From Chitinophagaceae bacterium (GTDB taxonomy: Bacteria; Bacteroidota; Bacteroidia; Chitinophagales; Chitinophagaceae): 64,000 nucleotides of DNA. The stretch is from NCBI GenBank assembly GCA_025934485.1, contig JAICXX010000008.1, positions 1 to 64,000 on the forward strand, written 5' to 3'. Positions 49,075 through 58,215 of the stretch are shown here, piece after piece (positions within the stretch are counted from its first letter, which is position 1; each line of letters opens with the position of its first letter). The position numbers and the translations under genes were made by a program. The notes below the pieces were generated by a model, which saw nothing but the letters and a program-made list of their open reading frames with translations, did no database searches and was not told the origin of the DNA.

Positions 49075-51019
49075 GTCCAAGGCGCATACTATTCTTCATT
49101 TACCCTGGGAGGAGGTCGGGGAGAAAGAGCTGGGACCGGGGAGCTATTACCTGGTCTTTTGGTTAAGGGGTATACCGTTAGGACATTATTGGTTGGAAGT
49201 GGGGGCCGCGGGGACGGCGTTAAAGGAGCATGCAGCGGCGATCGGAGAGGTAATTGGCCCAGTTTTGGAATATCATGTGAATAAGATTGAGCCCGCAGAG
49301 ACATCCGGAAAAGATAGTTTATCCGTAGTTATATGTACCCGGAACCGGCCCGAGGATCTGGATAGGGCGATCAGGGCGCTGATGGCGTCGGAGGATAAGG
49401 ATTTTGAGTTGATCGTCATTGACAATGCGCCCGGGGACGACAGAACGGCCAGGGTGGTGAAACGGTTCCCGGATGTGCGCTATGTGCTCGAGCCGAGGCC
49501 GGGACTGGATATCGCCCGGAATGCGGGGGCAAGGGCGGCGCGAGGTGCTATTGTGGCTTATACGGATGATGATGTCGAGGTCTCTTCGACCTGGACTTGT
49601 GGAATAAAATCAGCATTTGCCGATCCGCTGGTGATGGCAGTTACCGGGATAGTTATCCCCAGCCGGCTGGAAACAGTATCACAATATCTTTTCGAAAAAT
49701 ACTGGGGTTTTAACAAGGGTTATTTACCCCGGGACTTTGATCAGGCATGGTTTAGGTCGCAATTGCCTTTTGGCGCGCCTGTGTGGGATATCGGCGCCGG
49801 GGCGAACATGGCGTTTCGCAAGGATGTCTTTTTATTGGCGGGCTGGTTCGATGAACGGTTGGATGTGGGCGCGGCTGGTTGTAGTGGGGATTCCGAGATG
49901 TGGTACCGGATATTGGCCGAGGGCTGGAATTGCCGGTATTTGCCGAAGTTGGTGGTCTTTCATCATCATCGGAAGACAATGGCGGAGTTAAGGCGGCAGC
50001 TTTTTTATTATATGCGGGGGCATGTGAGCGCCCTGCTCGTACAAAATGAGCGATATGGGCATCCCGGTAACCGCAGGCGATTATATCGGGCATTGCCTTT
50101 GTATTACTTGAGTCGTTGGTGGCGATGGATCAGGCACAGGAATGAAGAGGCAGCTACGGTAGGAATAGAGGTCCGGGGTTGTTTCTCGGGATGGTGGTAT
50201 TACCGATCCATTAAACGGATCAAGCCGGAAAGAGAGGCGATCGGCTTGCCGGATATGCCGCAAGGAAAGCCGGAGGGGGCGCTGGTGAGTGTGGTGATAC
50301 CGTGTTACAATCATGGGCATTACCTGGGGGCGGCTATAGAGAGTGTGCTGGCGCAGACTTATCCTCATCGGGAGATCATCGTGGTCGACGATGGGTCGAC
50401 GGATTCGACGGCGGACGTGTGCAGGGCCTATGAGGGGGTACGGTATTTCCGGAGTGACCGGGTAGGGCCATCGGTAGCGAGGAATATCGGCGTCGTTGCC
50501 AGCAAGGGGAGTTTCGTGAATTTTCTGGATGCGGATGACGTTTTGTATCCCAATGCCCTGGAATTGAATCTTTATTATTTCGGGTACTACGCGGATGCGG
50601 TATTTATATCGGGGGGCTACGACAGGATCGATGAGCGGGGTTGGCCCTTGGAGGCGCCTGTCCCGTTGGAGCGGGTAGGGGAAAATTATCAGGCGTTGCT
50701 CAGGGGCAACTATATCGGGATGGAGGCGACGGTGCTTTACAGGCGCGAGTTGTTCTTCCGGTATTTTTTTGATCCCGGCGTAAGCGCCTGTGAAGACTAC
50801 GATTTGAATCTTCGTATTGCCCGTGATTGGCCGGTTTATGGGCATGCGCATAAGATAGCCGCTTATCGTATCCATGGAGGGAACCGATCCGGAGATAGAG
50901 CGTGGATGGCTCGCATGGCGATCGCCGTGCTGAAGAAGCACAAAAGGCAGGTGCGGACGGCGGAAGAAAGACGAAGCTACGAGGAGGGGCTAAGGAACTG
51001 GAAGAATTATTATCAATAA
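49061..51019 (+). CDS. Dual-domain glycosyltransferase (two GT2 modules in tandem)
   Basis: SVVICTRNRPEDLDRAIRAL..AYTDDDVE and SVVIPCYNHGHYLGAAIESVLAQTYPHREIIVVDDGSTDSTADV..FLDADDVL. Confidence 0.92.
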   Translation: MVMSESKAHTILHLPWEEVGEKELGPGSYYLVFWLRGIPLGHYWLEVGAAGTALKEHAAAIGEVIGPVLEYHVNKIEPAETSGKDSLSVVICTRNRPEDLDRAIRALMASEDKDFELIVIDNAPGDDRTARVVKRFPDVRYVLEPRPGLDIARNAGARAARGAIVAYTDDDVEVSSTWTCGIKSAFADPLVMAVTGIVIPSRLETVSQYLFEKYWGFNKGYLPRDFDQAWFRSQLPFGAPVWDIGAGANMAFRKDVFLLAGWFDERLDVGAAGCSGDSEMWYRILAEGWNCRYLPKLVVFHHHRKTMAELRRQLFYYMRGHVSALLVQNERYGHPGNRRRLYRALPLYYLSRWWRWIRHRNEEAATVGIEVRGCFSGWWYYRSIKRIKPEREAIGLPDMPQGKPEGALVSVVIPCYNHGHYLGAAIESVLAQTYPHREIIVVDDGSTDSTADVCRAYEGVRYFRSDRVGPSVARNIGVVASKGSFVNFLDADDVLYPNALELNLYYFGYYADAVFISGGYDRIDERGWPLEAPVPLERVGENYQALLRGNYIGMEATVLYRRELFFRYFFDPGVSACEDYDLNLRIARDWPVYGHAHKIAAYRIHGGNRSGDRAWMARMAIAVLKKHKRQVRTAEERRSYEEGLRNWKNYYQ

Positions 51020-51032
51020 TAACTGAAACCCT

Positions 51033-52094
51033 ATGGTTATCGATCGTATACCTCTATCGCCTCCACCGGTGCCATCATTGAATGGTTGCCAAGAGCGACC
51101 GTTGTGGTCGGTGATGGTACCCGTGTACAACTGTGGAGCTTATTTGCCGCAGGCCCTGGTCAGCGTACTGATGCAGGACCCCGGACCGGAGCTGATGCAA
51201 ATCGAGGTGATAGACGATTGCAGCACCGATATCGATGTCGAGGGACTGGTGTGTTCTATCGGCAAAGGGAGAATTGGTTATTTTCGGCAGCCGCAGAATG
51301 TTGGCAGTTTGCGGAATTTTGAGACCTGCCTGAACCGGTCAAGGGGACAATGGGTGCATTTATTACATGGCGATGATTACCTGGAGCCGGGATTTTACGA
51401 GGAGGTTGCCGACCTGTTCGTGGCTTATCCGGAGGCGGGTGCTGCCTTTACCGGTTATTATCAGGTGAGAGCCGACGGAGAGCTGCTTTATCCGAATCCC
51501 ACACTAAGCGAGAAGCCGGGGTATGTGGAGAATTGGATGGATATCGTAGGACAATCGCAGCCGATCCAGCCGCCTGCGATGGTGGTCAAGCGAGCCGTTT
51601 ATGAGCAGCTGGGGTCGTTCTTTGCTGTGCGGTATGGAGAGGACTGGGAGATGTGGGTACGCGTCTCGGCGAACTTCCCGGTGGTGCATAGCCCCAGGCG
51701 ACTGGCGAATTACCGGATGCATACGGCCGGCATTTCGAGCGAATGTTTTCAAACGGGTGAAAACATCAAAGATATTTCCAAGGTGATCAGTATTGTGCAA
51801 ACGCATCTGCCGCCGGGGAAACGGCGGCGAATGGAAAAGCTCGCACGAAGGAACTTCGCTTTGTATTTTGCCCGGACGTCGGACATGGTATACCATGGGT
51901 ACAGGAGTCCGAGCCAGGCCTTACGGCAGGCGATCGGAGCGATGAGGATGAGTGCCAACCGGATCACCTGCTACTATGTGTTGAAGATCGCGTTAAAGAT
52001 CCTTATTCGTTACCGGTTTGGCCAGATCAGGGAGCCGGCTGGGACGGGGCGCACTAGTATACGTAAAATAACGTTTAAGCCGACTGATAGGTAG
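51033..52094 (+). CDS. GT2-family glycosyltransferase
   Basis: WSVMVPVYNCGAYLPQALVSVLMQDPG, IDDCSTD, WVHLLHGDDYLEPGFY. Confidence 0.92.
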   Translation: MVIDRIPLSPPPVPSLNGCQERPLWSVMVPVYNCGAYLPQALVSVLMQDPGPELMQIEVIDDCSTDIDVEGLVCSIGKGRIGYFRQPQNVGSLRNFETCLNRSRGQWVHLLHGDDYLEPGFYEEVADLFVAYPEAGAAFTGYYQVRADGELLYPNPTLSEKPGYVENWMDIVGQSQPIQPPAMVVKRAVYEQLGSFFAVRYGEDWEMWVRVSANFPVVHSPRRLANYRMHTAGISSECFQTGENIKDISKVISIVQTHLPPGKRRRMEKLARRNFALYFARTSDMVYHGYRSPSQALRQAIGAMRMSANRITCYYVLKIALKILIRYRFGQIREPAGTGRTSIRKITFKPTDR

Positions 52095-53183
52095 TTCCAG
52101 CAGATACCACGAGACGCTGGCGAAAATAGCCGTAAGGATAAAGTAGAAGATCAGGCTTACTACCGGATTGACTAGCACCACTGCAAGCGGTGTCAGCGAT
52201 ATCTGGTGTTTTTGCAAAAGCCAGCCGGCGATATTGTTATATATTTTCCAGAAAACATAGGGCAGGAGCAGGTGGTAGAGATAGATGCCATAGCTTATTT
52301 TCCCCAGGTAGATTACCCATGGATGCTGAAGGAAGCGGCCGAAGGCGTTCTTATAGCCTTTGTCGGCGCCGGCGATGAGGATCACGGTTCCAATGGAGCA
52401 AAAGGCGCGGTCGAAGCCTAAAAGCAGCATCCGTTGATGGGTGGCGATGAGCAGGATCCAAATGGGAACGACGATGGCAAAGATCTTTTTGTATAGGGGA
52501 ATCTTGTTTCGGCGATAGTACTGTTGCCAGGCGAGGAGTCCGCCATAGGCAAAGGTGTCCATACAGGAGGGGGTGAGGATCACCATGGGTACGGTTTGTT
52601 CCGCCGAGTGGACATGCAGGATGAAATAGAGGATGCGAAAAACGACTCCGGCTACCATGATCAAATAAAACGTGAGGGGCAGGAAACGGTCGGGTATCAG
52701 CAGGATGACCCATAGCCATATGATGTAGAACTGTTCTTCTACGGACAGGGTCCAAAGATGGGAGGTCAATATATCCCAGTATTGCACGGCATAGGTGCGA
52801 AAGTTCGAGAGATAGAAAAAATAGGACAGCGGATGTGTGCGAACTTCCCATCCGCCGATGGGCAGCAGCAGGAGCAGCAGCAGATAAAAATAGTAGGCTG
52901 GGAAGATGCGCAGGGTACGGCGGAGGAGAAAGTTGTAGGCCGTTTTGCCGTTGGCGCCGTGTTTATTCTTGTTGCTGAGAAGGATGGTGGTGATGAGATA
53001 ACTGCTGAGGACAAAGAAAAACGAGATGAAGGTGCCCATTTCCACGGTAAAGGGCAGCTCGAGCCGGCGTAGCCAGGTAGAATAATGATAAAAGAGCACC
53101 CCGAAAACGGCGAGGAAGCGGAGACCGTCAAGTTGTGGTCTATAGGCAATGCTTGGAGTGCCTTGTGGCGAGGCAGTGGGCAT
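51993..53183 (-). CDS. Acyltransferase 3 family (OafA-like) membrane protein
   Basis: RPQLDGLRFLAVFGVLFYHYSTWLRRLELPF, FISFFFVLSSYLITTILL, LTSHLWTLSVEEQFYIIWLW. Confidence 0.92.
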   Translation of the reverse strand: MPTASPQGTPSIAYRPQLDGLRFLAVFGVLFYHYSTWLRRLELPFTVEMGTFISFFFVLSSYLITTILLSNKNKHGANGKTAYNFLLRRTLRIFPAYYFYLLLLLLLPIGGWEVRTHPLSYFFYLSNFRTYAVQYWDILTSHLWTLSVEEQFYIIWLWVILLIPDRFLPLTFYLIMVAGVVFRILYFILHVHSAEQTVPMVILTPSCMDTFAYGGLLAWQQYYRRNKIPLYKKIFAIVVPIWILLIATHQRMLLLGFDRAFCSIGTVILIAGADKGYKNAFGRFLQHPWVIYLGKISYGIYLYHLLLPYVFWKIYNNIAGWLLQKHQISLTPLAVVLVNPVVSLIFYFILTAIFASVSWYLLELPISRLKRYFTYTSAPRPSRLPDLAKPVTNKDL

Positions 53184-53325
53184 AGGATAAAGATAGAGGT
53201 TGGCGGGCTTAAGTGGAAATATCCGCCGGCTAGTTTTTCATGAAAAAGTATACGGTTTAGGTGAACTAAGTCAAGGGGTTATCTAAAATACGGTCTTGGC
53301 GGCATAGCCAACTGTTAAAATTGAA

Positions 53326-53333
53326 TACCTTTG
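53326..53333 (+). promoter_or_regulatory. TAnnTTTG -7-type element immediately upstream of proB
   Basis: TACCTTTG ending 5 nt before the proB ATG (53339); no clear TTG at the expected -33 position. Confidence 0.35.
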
Positions 53334-53338
53334 CGGCC

Positions 53339-54373
53339 ATGCAAAAACCTGTGTTGGTCATCAAATTAGGTACGGCGGTGCTTACGAATGAGCGGGGGGA
53401 GATCGTCCAGGCCACTATCAAGAAGGTAGCGGCGGGGATTGCGGCGTTGGCCGGGAATTACCGGGTGATCCTGGTGTCGAGTGGTGCGGTAGGCAGCGGC
53501 CGGGGATTTTTTGCCGGATATAAGGGGACATTGGCGGAGCGTAAGGCCGCGGCGGCAGTAGGTAATCCCATCCTGATCAGGCATTATGAAAGGCACTTTT
53601 CCGCTTATGCTATTCCCGTGGCGCAGGCTTTGTGTGAACGGCAGCATTTCAGCAACCGCATCCGTTTTCTGCAGCTCAAGGAGACGTTTGCCGAATTCTG
53701 GAAGAACGGCATCCTGCCTATCATGAACGAGAATGACCTGGTGAGCAATGTAGAATTGAAATTTTCCGACAACGATGAACTGGCTACGCTCACGGCAATC
53801 GGGTTCGATGCCGAGGCCTTGCTGCTTTGTACGAGCGTGGGTGGGTTTATGGATGCCGATAAGAATATTATCCCGGTGATCGAAAAGGTCGACACCCGGA
53901 TCATGGGCTATGTGCAAACCGGCAAGAGCAGCCTGGGGTTGGGCGGGATGCTGTCGAAGCTTACGTTCACCCGGCTGGCTTCCTCGTTGGGCATCCGGGT
54001 GGTTATTTGCGGGCTGGCGGGCAATACGCCTTTTGCCGATGCCCTGGCAGGCAAGGTGGGAACGAGCTTTATGCCGAGACCAAGCAATTTGCGCGCACGC
54101 CAGAAATGGCTGGCCAGCGGGTCGATAACGCTGGGGAGCCTATATATAGATAAGGGGGCGGCGAAGGCTCTGCAACAGCGGAGAAGCCTGCTGAGCGTCG
54201 GCATTCGAAGCGTACAGGGGAAATTTGTCGCGGGCGAGGTCGTGCAGCTGAAGGATGAGGAGGAGCAGATCATCGGTGTCGCCAAGGTAAAGCTGAGCGC
54301 CGGCGAGGTGACGGCGCGGATGACGAGCAAGAATACGGTGGCCGCGCATGCGGATGATATCGTTTTATTTTGA
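53339..54373 (+). CDS. proB: Glutamate 5-kinase
   Basis: KPVLVIKLGTAVLTNERGEIVQATIKKVA, VILVSSGAVGSGRG, NENDLVSNVELKFSDNDELATLTA, C-terminal PUA-like. ATG at 53339. Confidence 0.95.
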   Translation: MQKPVLVIKLGTAVLTNERGEIVQATIKKVAAGIAALAGNYRVILVSSGAVGSGRGFFAGYKGTLAERKAAAAVGNPILIRHYERHFSAYAIPVAQALCERQHFSNRIRFLQLKETFAEFWKNGILPIMNENDLVSNVELKFSDNDELATLTAIGFDAEALLLCTSVGGFMDADKNIIPVIEKVDTRIMGYVQTGKSSLGLGGMLSKLTFTRLASSLGIRVVICGLAGNTPFADALAGKVGTSFMPRPSNLRARQKWLASGSITLGSLYIDKGAAKALQQRRSLLSVGIRSVQGKFVAGEVVQLKDEEEQIIGVAKVKLSAGEVTARMTSKNTVAAHADDIVLF

Positions 54374-54379
54374 TACTAT

Positions 54380-55624
54380 ATGCAAAATGTTCATACACTG
54401 ATCCAGCGGACTTATGGCGCGGGGGTACATTTACGGAATGCCGGCGACGGGCAGATAAAGAAGGCCTTGCAGGCGCTCGCGAAGCTATTGGAAACGGCGC
54501 ATGGGCCACTGTTGCGGGCCAATGCCAGGGATCTTTCGCGCCAGGAGCCAGACAATCCGCGGACGGACAGGCTGTTGCTCAATGAGCAGCGAATACGGGC
54601 TATCGCCCAGAGTATCCGGAAGGTAAGCCGGCTGCCCGATCCTTCGGGTAAGCTGTTGGCAAAGCGGACCCTGGCCAATGGTCTTAGGGTCGAAAAAAGG
54701 AGTGTGCCGCTGGGTGTAGTCGGTGCGATTTATGAGTCGCGCCCGAACGTGACCTTCGATATCGCCGCGCTTTGCATGCGAAGCCGGAATGCCTGTGTGC
54801 TCAAGGGCAGCCAGGAGGCGGAGGAGACTAACAAGGCCGCTATGGAGCTCATCCGTAAGGCGTTGCGGTCGGCGGATATCGATGTGGACTGTGTGTGTCT
54901 TTTGCCGTCGGAGCGCGAGACGGTGGAGGCGTTGTTTACGGCTGATCGTTGGGTGGATGTGTTGATCCCGCGTGGTTCGGAGTCGCTGATCCGGTACGTC
55001 CGGGCCAATAGCCGGATACCGGTGATCGAGACAGGTGCCGGCGTATGTCATGTCTATGTAGAAAAGGAGGCCGATATCGACAAGGCGGTAGCCATCGTGG
55101 TCAATGCCAAGGTATCGCGGCCGTCCGTGTGTAATTCGATGGACACGATATTGGTGGATAAGGCCATTGCGAAAACCTTTCTAAAGCGGCTGTCTGCGCC
55201 TTTGGCGGCTTATGATGTGGAGGTCTTTGCGGATGAGGCCGGTTTCCGGTTGCTCGAGGGGTATCCGCATTTGCAGCAAGCGCAGCCGGAGGATTATGAC
55301 CGCGAGTTCCTGAGCCTGAAGTGTGCGGTGAAAATAGTAAAGGGGATCGACGAGGCGTTGGCGCATGTTGCGATGCACGGCACGCGCCATTCCGAAGCCA
55401 TTGTTTCGCGGAATAAACAGCAATGCGAGCGTTTTCTGCGGGAGGTCGATGCCGCGGCGGTCTATGCCAATGCCAGCACCCGCTTCACGGATGGAGAAGA
55501 GCTGGGGCTGGGGGCAGAGATCGGCATCTCTACACAGAAATTACATGCCCGGGGACCTTTCGCATTGGAGAAGCTGGTCACGGAGAAATGGGTGATTCGC
55601 GGTACGGGGCAGATCAGGAAATAA
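54380..55624 (+). CDS. proA: Gamma-glutamyl phosphate reductase
   Basis: VPLGVVGAIYESRPNVTFDIAALCMRSRNACVLKGSQEAEETN, IPRGSESLIRYV, GAEIGISTQKLHARGPFALEKLVTEKWVIRGTGQIR. Confidence 0.96.
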   Translation: MQNVHTLIQRTYGAGVHLRNAGDGQIKKALQALAKLLETAHGPLLRANARDLSRQEPDNPRTDRLLLNEQRIRAIAQSIRKVSRLPDPSGKLLAKRTLANGLRVEKRSVPLGVVGAIYESRPNVTFDIAALCMRSRNACVLKGSQEAEETNKAAMELIRKALRSADIDVDCVCLLPSERETVEALFTADRWVDVLIPRGSESLIRYVRANSRIPVIETGAGVCHVYVEKEADIDKAVAIVVNAKVSRPSVCNSMDTILVDKAIAKTFLKRLSAPLAAYDVEVFADEAGFRLLEGYPHLQQAQPEDYDREFLSLKCAVKIVKGIDEALAHVAMHGTRHSEAIVSRNKQQCERFLREVDAAAVYANASTRFTDGEELGLGAEIGISTQKLHARGPFALEKLVTEKWVIRGTGQIRK

Positions 55625-55837
55625 TGCCTTGCAGGAGTACTATTTTTAGGAGCATATACATTATGCGTATTATGCTGTAACCCGCTCCGGTAGCTGTTTT
55701 TAGCCAACCGCTCTTGCAATAATCGGGCCGCGACTTTTTCTCAGTCATCGGCGATTTTTTTCCTCAAACGGCACGGTTATTGTTCCGTTTTTAGTCCATT
55801 TTATTATGCTAACCTACGTCTCCCCGATCCCCTAGAC

Positions 55838-55932
55838 GCCGCCTGCGGCGGCTTGTCCACGCCCGAGCGAATGCGAAGGGCGCGAATGAGGGCCGCACCG
55901 GTGGTGCGGGCCGAAGTTCTGACAGACGTTAG
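55838..55932 (+). repeat. Degenerate/composite copy C of the double-hairpin element
   Basis: GCCGCC-TGC-GGCGGC, CGCCC..GGGCG, CCGCACC-GGT-GGTGCGG, then CCGAAGTTCTGACAGACGTTAG. Confidence 0.45.
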
Positions 55933-56112
55933 TGTTCAACAAACTTTACGGTATAAACCTATTGTATGAACTGTTCGCCGAGTCGATGCATCGCCGGGAG
56001 GTATGCGTTTGCTCAGGCGAGCCGGCAGTGCTATTTCCATTCGGAAAACAGGCTATTGCCGGGATGGCTGGCCGTTGCAATTTCCATTTATTATATCCTT
56101 TAAAAGTGCTAC

Positions 56113-58158
56113 ATGAAACATTTTCTACTTCTTATTCTTCTCCTTCCCACACTTTGTTTTGCCCAGGGAGATCAGACCATTATCAATGTGCCTATCGATG
56201 GAAGCGGTACTACCGAGAAGGCGATCCTGCATTTACCGGATGATTACAAGACAGCGACGTCGACCAAGTATCCGCTATTGGTCTTTTTGCATGGAGTAGG
56301 CGAAGGGGGCTCGAACCCGGCGTCAATCTATAATAGTTCTTCGGCCGGTGGCCCTGCTTATATAATCGCCCAGGGGCAGTGGCCATCGAGCTTTGTCAAT
56401 CCCAAGGATGGCAAGTCGTATAAATTTATTGTGGTGTCGCCGCAAAATAACACCGGCTGGTCTACTTCCTCTGCGCAGCTGGATTATGTGCTGACGTATC
56501 TGTATAATACCTATCGGGCCGACCCTGCGCGGTTGTACCTTACCGGTATATCCGCAGGCGGCGAAGGCGTCGAGGAGTATTGCGGCTCGACGGATGGGAG
56601 CAACGATCCCGTGACGACGACTCACCCGGTAGCCGCGGTGGTCCCGATGAGCGCCGTTACGAACGCGCCGACGGAGCAGCCGATCGCGGGCAGTATCGTG
56701 AAAAAGGGCATCCACTATTGGGGTTTTGGGTCTATGAGTGATGTGTGGGGCGTGCACACCATCGAGATCCAGCAATTTATCGATGCCATCTCGGCCGGTT
56801 TGGCGATCTCCACCACCTATACGGGCGGCCATTGCTGCTGGGAGCAATTCTATACGCCGAGCTATACATCGAACGGCATGAATATCTACCAGTGGATGCT
56901 ACAGTATACACAGGGAACTTCGGCGCCGCCGTCGAATGCGACGCCGCCACCCGCGGATTCGACCACCACCAGCCCATCGTCGCCGTCGAGTCCTTCGAGC
57001 CCTTCGGCAGGAAGCAGTACTTATTATAGCCTTCCCGGGACCGTGCAGGCGGAGAATTATGCGCTCGCGAGCAGCGGGGTGACCGCAGAGTCTTCATCGG
57101 ATGCCGGCAGCGGTCAGGATGTGAAGGGGATGGGCAATTGGGACTGGACGAAATACCAGGTGACTGTCCCGGCATCCGGCTGGTATACGGTAAGCTTCCG
57201 GGTTGCGACGGCGGGCGCCGGTGGTTCGCTAAAATTGGAGAATACCATCGGGCAGGTGGTGTGTACGGTGCAATTGCCGGAGACGGGTGGATTGCAGGAC
57301 TGGCTCACGGTGAGCACGACGGTGAATTTGACGGCGGGATCGCAGACGTTAACATTACAGAGTACGTCCCAGGAAGCGTGGAGCCTCAACTGGCTTAAAT
57401 TTGCAGGCACGAGCTCGACGTTGACCGGCGGCATGCACAATATACCGGGTACTATCGAGGCCGCGTCGTATGAAGACGCGACGGGAAATATCGCCACGGC
57501 GCCGACCTCGGATGCCGGCGGTGGGCAGTGTGTGGGCTGGATCGATAACGGCACTTATATGGATTACTACGTCAATGTTGCGCAGTATGGGACTTATACC
57601 GTTTATTTCCGCCTCGCCACGGCTGACGCCAATGCTTCCTTCGAAATGCTGGACGCCAGCGGGAACGTGCTGTCGACGGTGAATGTTCCCAATACCGGCG
57701 GGTTCCAGACCTGGGGGACGGTGAGTTCCACGGTGACATTGCAGCCGGGGTTGCAGACGATCCGGGTGCAAAGCACGTCCTGGGATATCTGGAACATCAA
57801 TTGGATGCAGTTCGTTTCGGGCACGGGCGCGGCCTCCACGGCTTCCAGTGCGAGCACGGCAACGGCGGCAAGCTTTGCCGACAGCGTGGCCATCGCAGCC
57901 ACCGCCGCAGCGGCGACGCAGGTTTGGCCGAACCCGGTGAGAGGCATGGTGACTATCCAGGTGAATGACAATACCTCCGGGGATGAGATCATCCAGGTGG
58001 TGGATGCGCTGGGCGTGGTGCGGCAGACTACGAAGTTCACCAAAGTACCGGGTGTCAATCAATTCCAGCTCGATCTTTCCACGCTTGCTCCGGGGGTATA
58101 TAATATCCGCATCCTGTCCACGTCCCGGCAGCAAACCGTGAAGATATTGAAGGTATAA
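56113..58158 (+). CDS. Secreted esterase-like alpha/beta hydrolase with two CBM6-like modules and T9SS type A sorting domain
   Basis: YPLLVFLHGVGEGGSNP, LYLTGISAGGEGVEEY; two repeats PGTVQAENYA.../PGTIEAASYED... ending in WSLNWLKF/WNINWMQF; C-terminal VWPNPVRGMVTIQV..LAPGVYNIRILSTSRQQTVKILKV. Confidence 0.88.
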   Translation: MKHFLLLILLLPTLCFAQGDQTIINVPIDGSGTTEKAILHLPDDYKTATSTKYPLLVFLHGVGEGGSNPASIYNSSSAGGPAYIIAQGQWPSSFVNPKDGKSYKFIVVSPQNNTGWSTSSAQLDYVLTYLYNTYRADPARLYLTGISAGGEGVEEYCGSTDGSNDPVTTTHPVAAVVPMSAVTNAPTEQPIAGSIVKKGIHYWGFGSMSDVWGVHTIEIQQFIDAISAGLAISTTYTGGHCCWEQFYTPSYTSNGMNIYQWMLQYTQGTSAPPSNATPPPADSTTTSPSSPSSPSSPSAGSSTYYSLPGTVQAENYALASSGVTAESSSDAGSGQDVKGMGNWDWTKYQVTVPASGWYTVSFRVATAGAGGSLKLENTIGQVVCTVQLPETGGLQDWLTVSTTVNLTAGSQTLTLQSTSQEAWSLNWLKFAGTSSTLTGGMHNIPGTIEAASYEDATGNIATAPTSDAGGGQCVGWIDNGTYMDYYVNVAQYGTYTVYFRLATADANASFEMLDASGNVLSTVNVPNTGGFQTWGTVSSTVTLQPGLQTIRVQSTSWDIWNINWMQFVSGTGAASTASSASTATAASFADSVAIAATAAAATQVWPNPVRGMVTIQVNDNTSGDEIIQVVDALGVVRQTTKFTKVPGVNQFQLDLSTLAPGVYNIRILSTSRQQTVKILKV

Positions 58159-58215
58159 TTTTATTAATTGTCAAAAAAACGCTTATCTTGGGGATTCATA
58201 AACGATTAAGATCAT

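Noticed and set aside
55932-56243. 103-aa ORF overlapping the start of the esterase-CBM6 gene
   Set aside because: Composition not protein-like, overlaps a convincing signal-peptide start at 56113 in another frame, and begins inside the copy C hairpin region.
56305-56325. tRNA-like GGCTCGAACCC
   Set aside because: Within the esterase coding frame (GEGGSNPAS); no cloverleaf around it.
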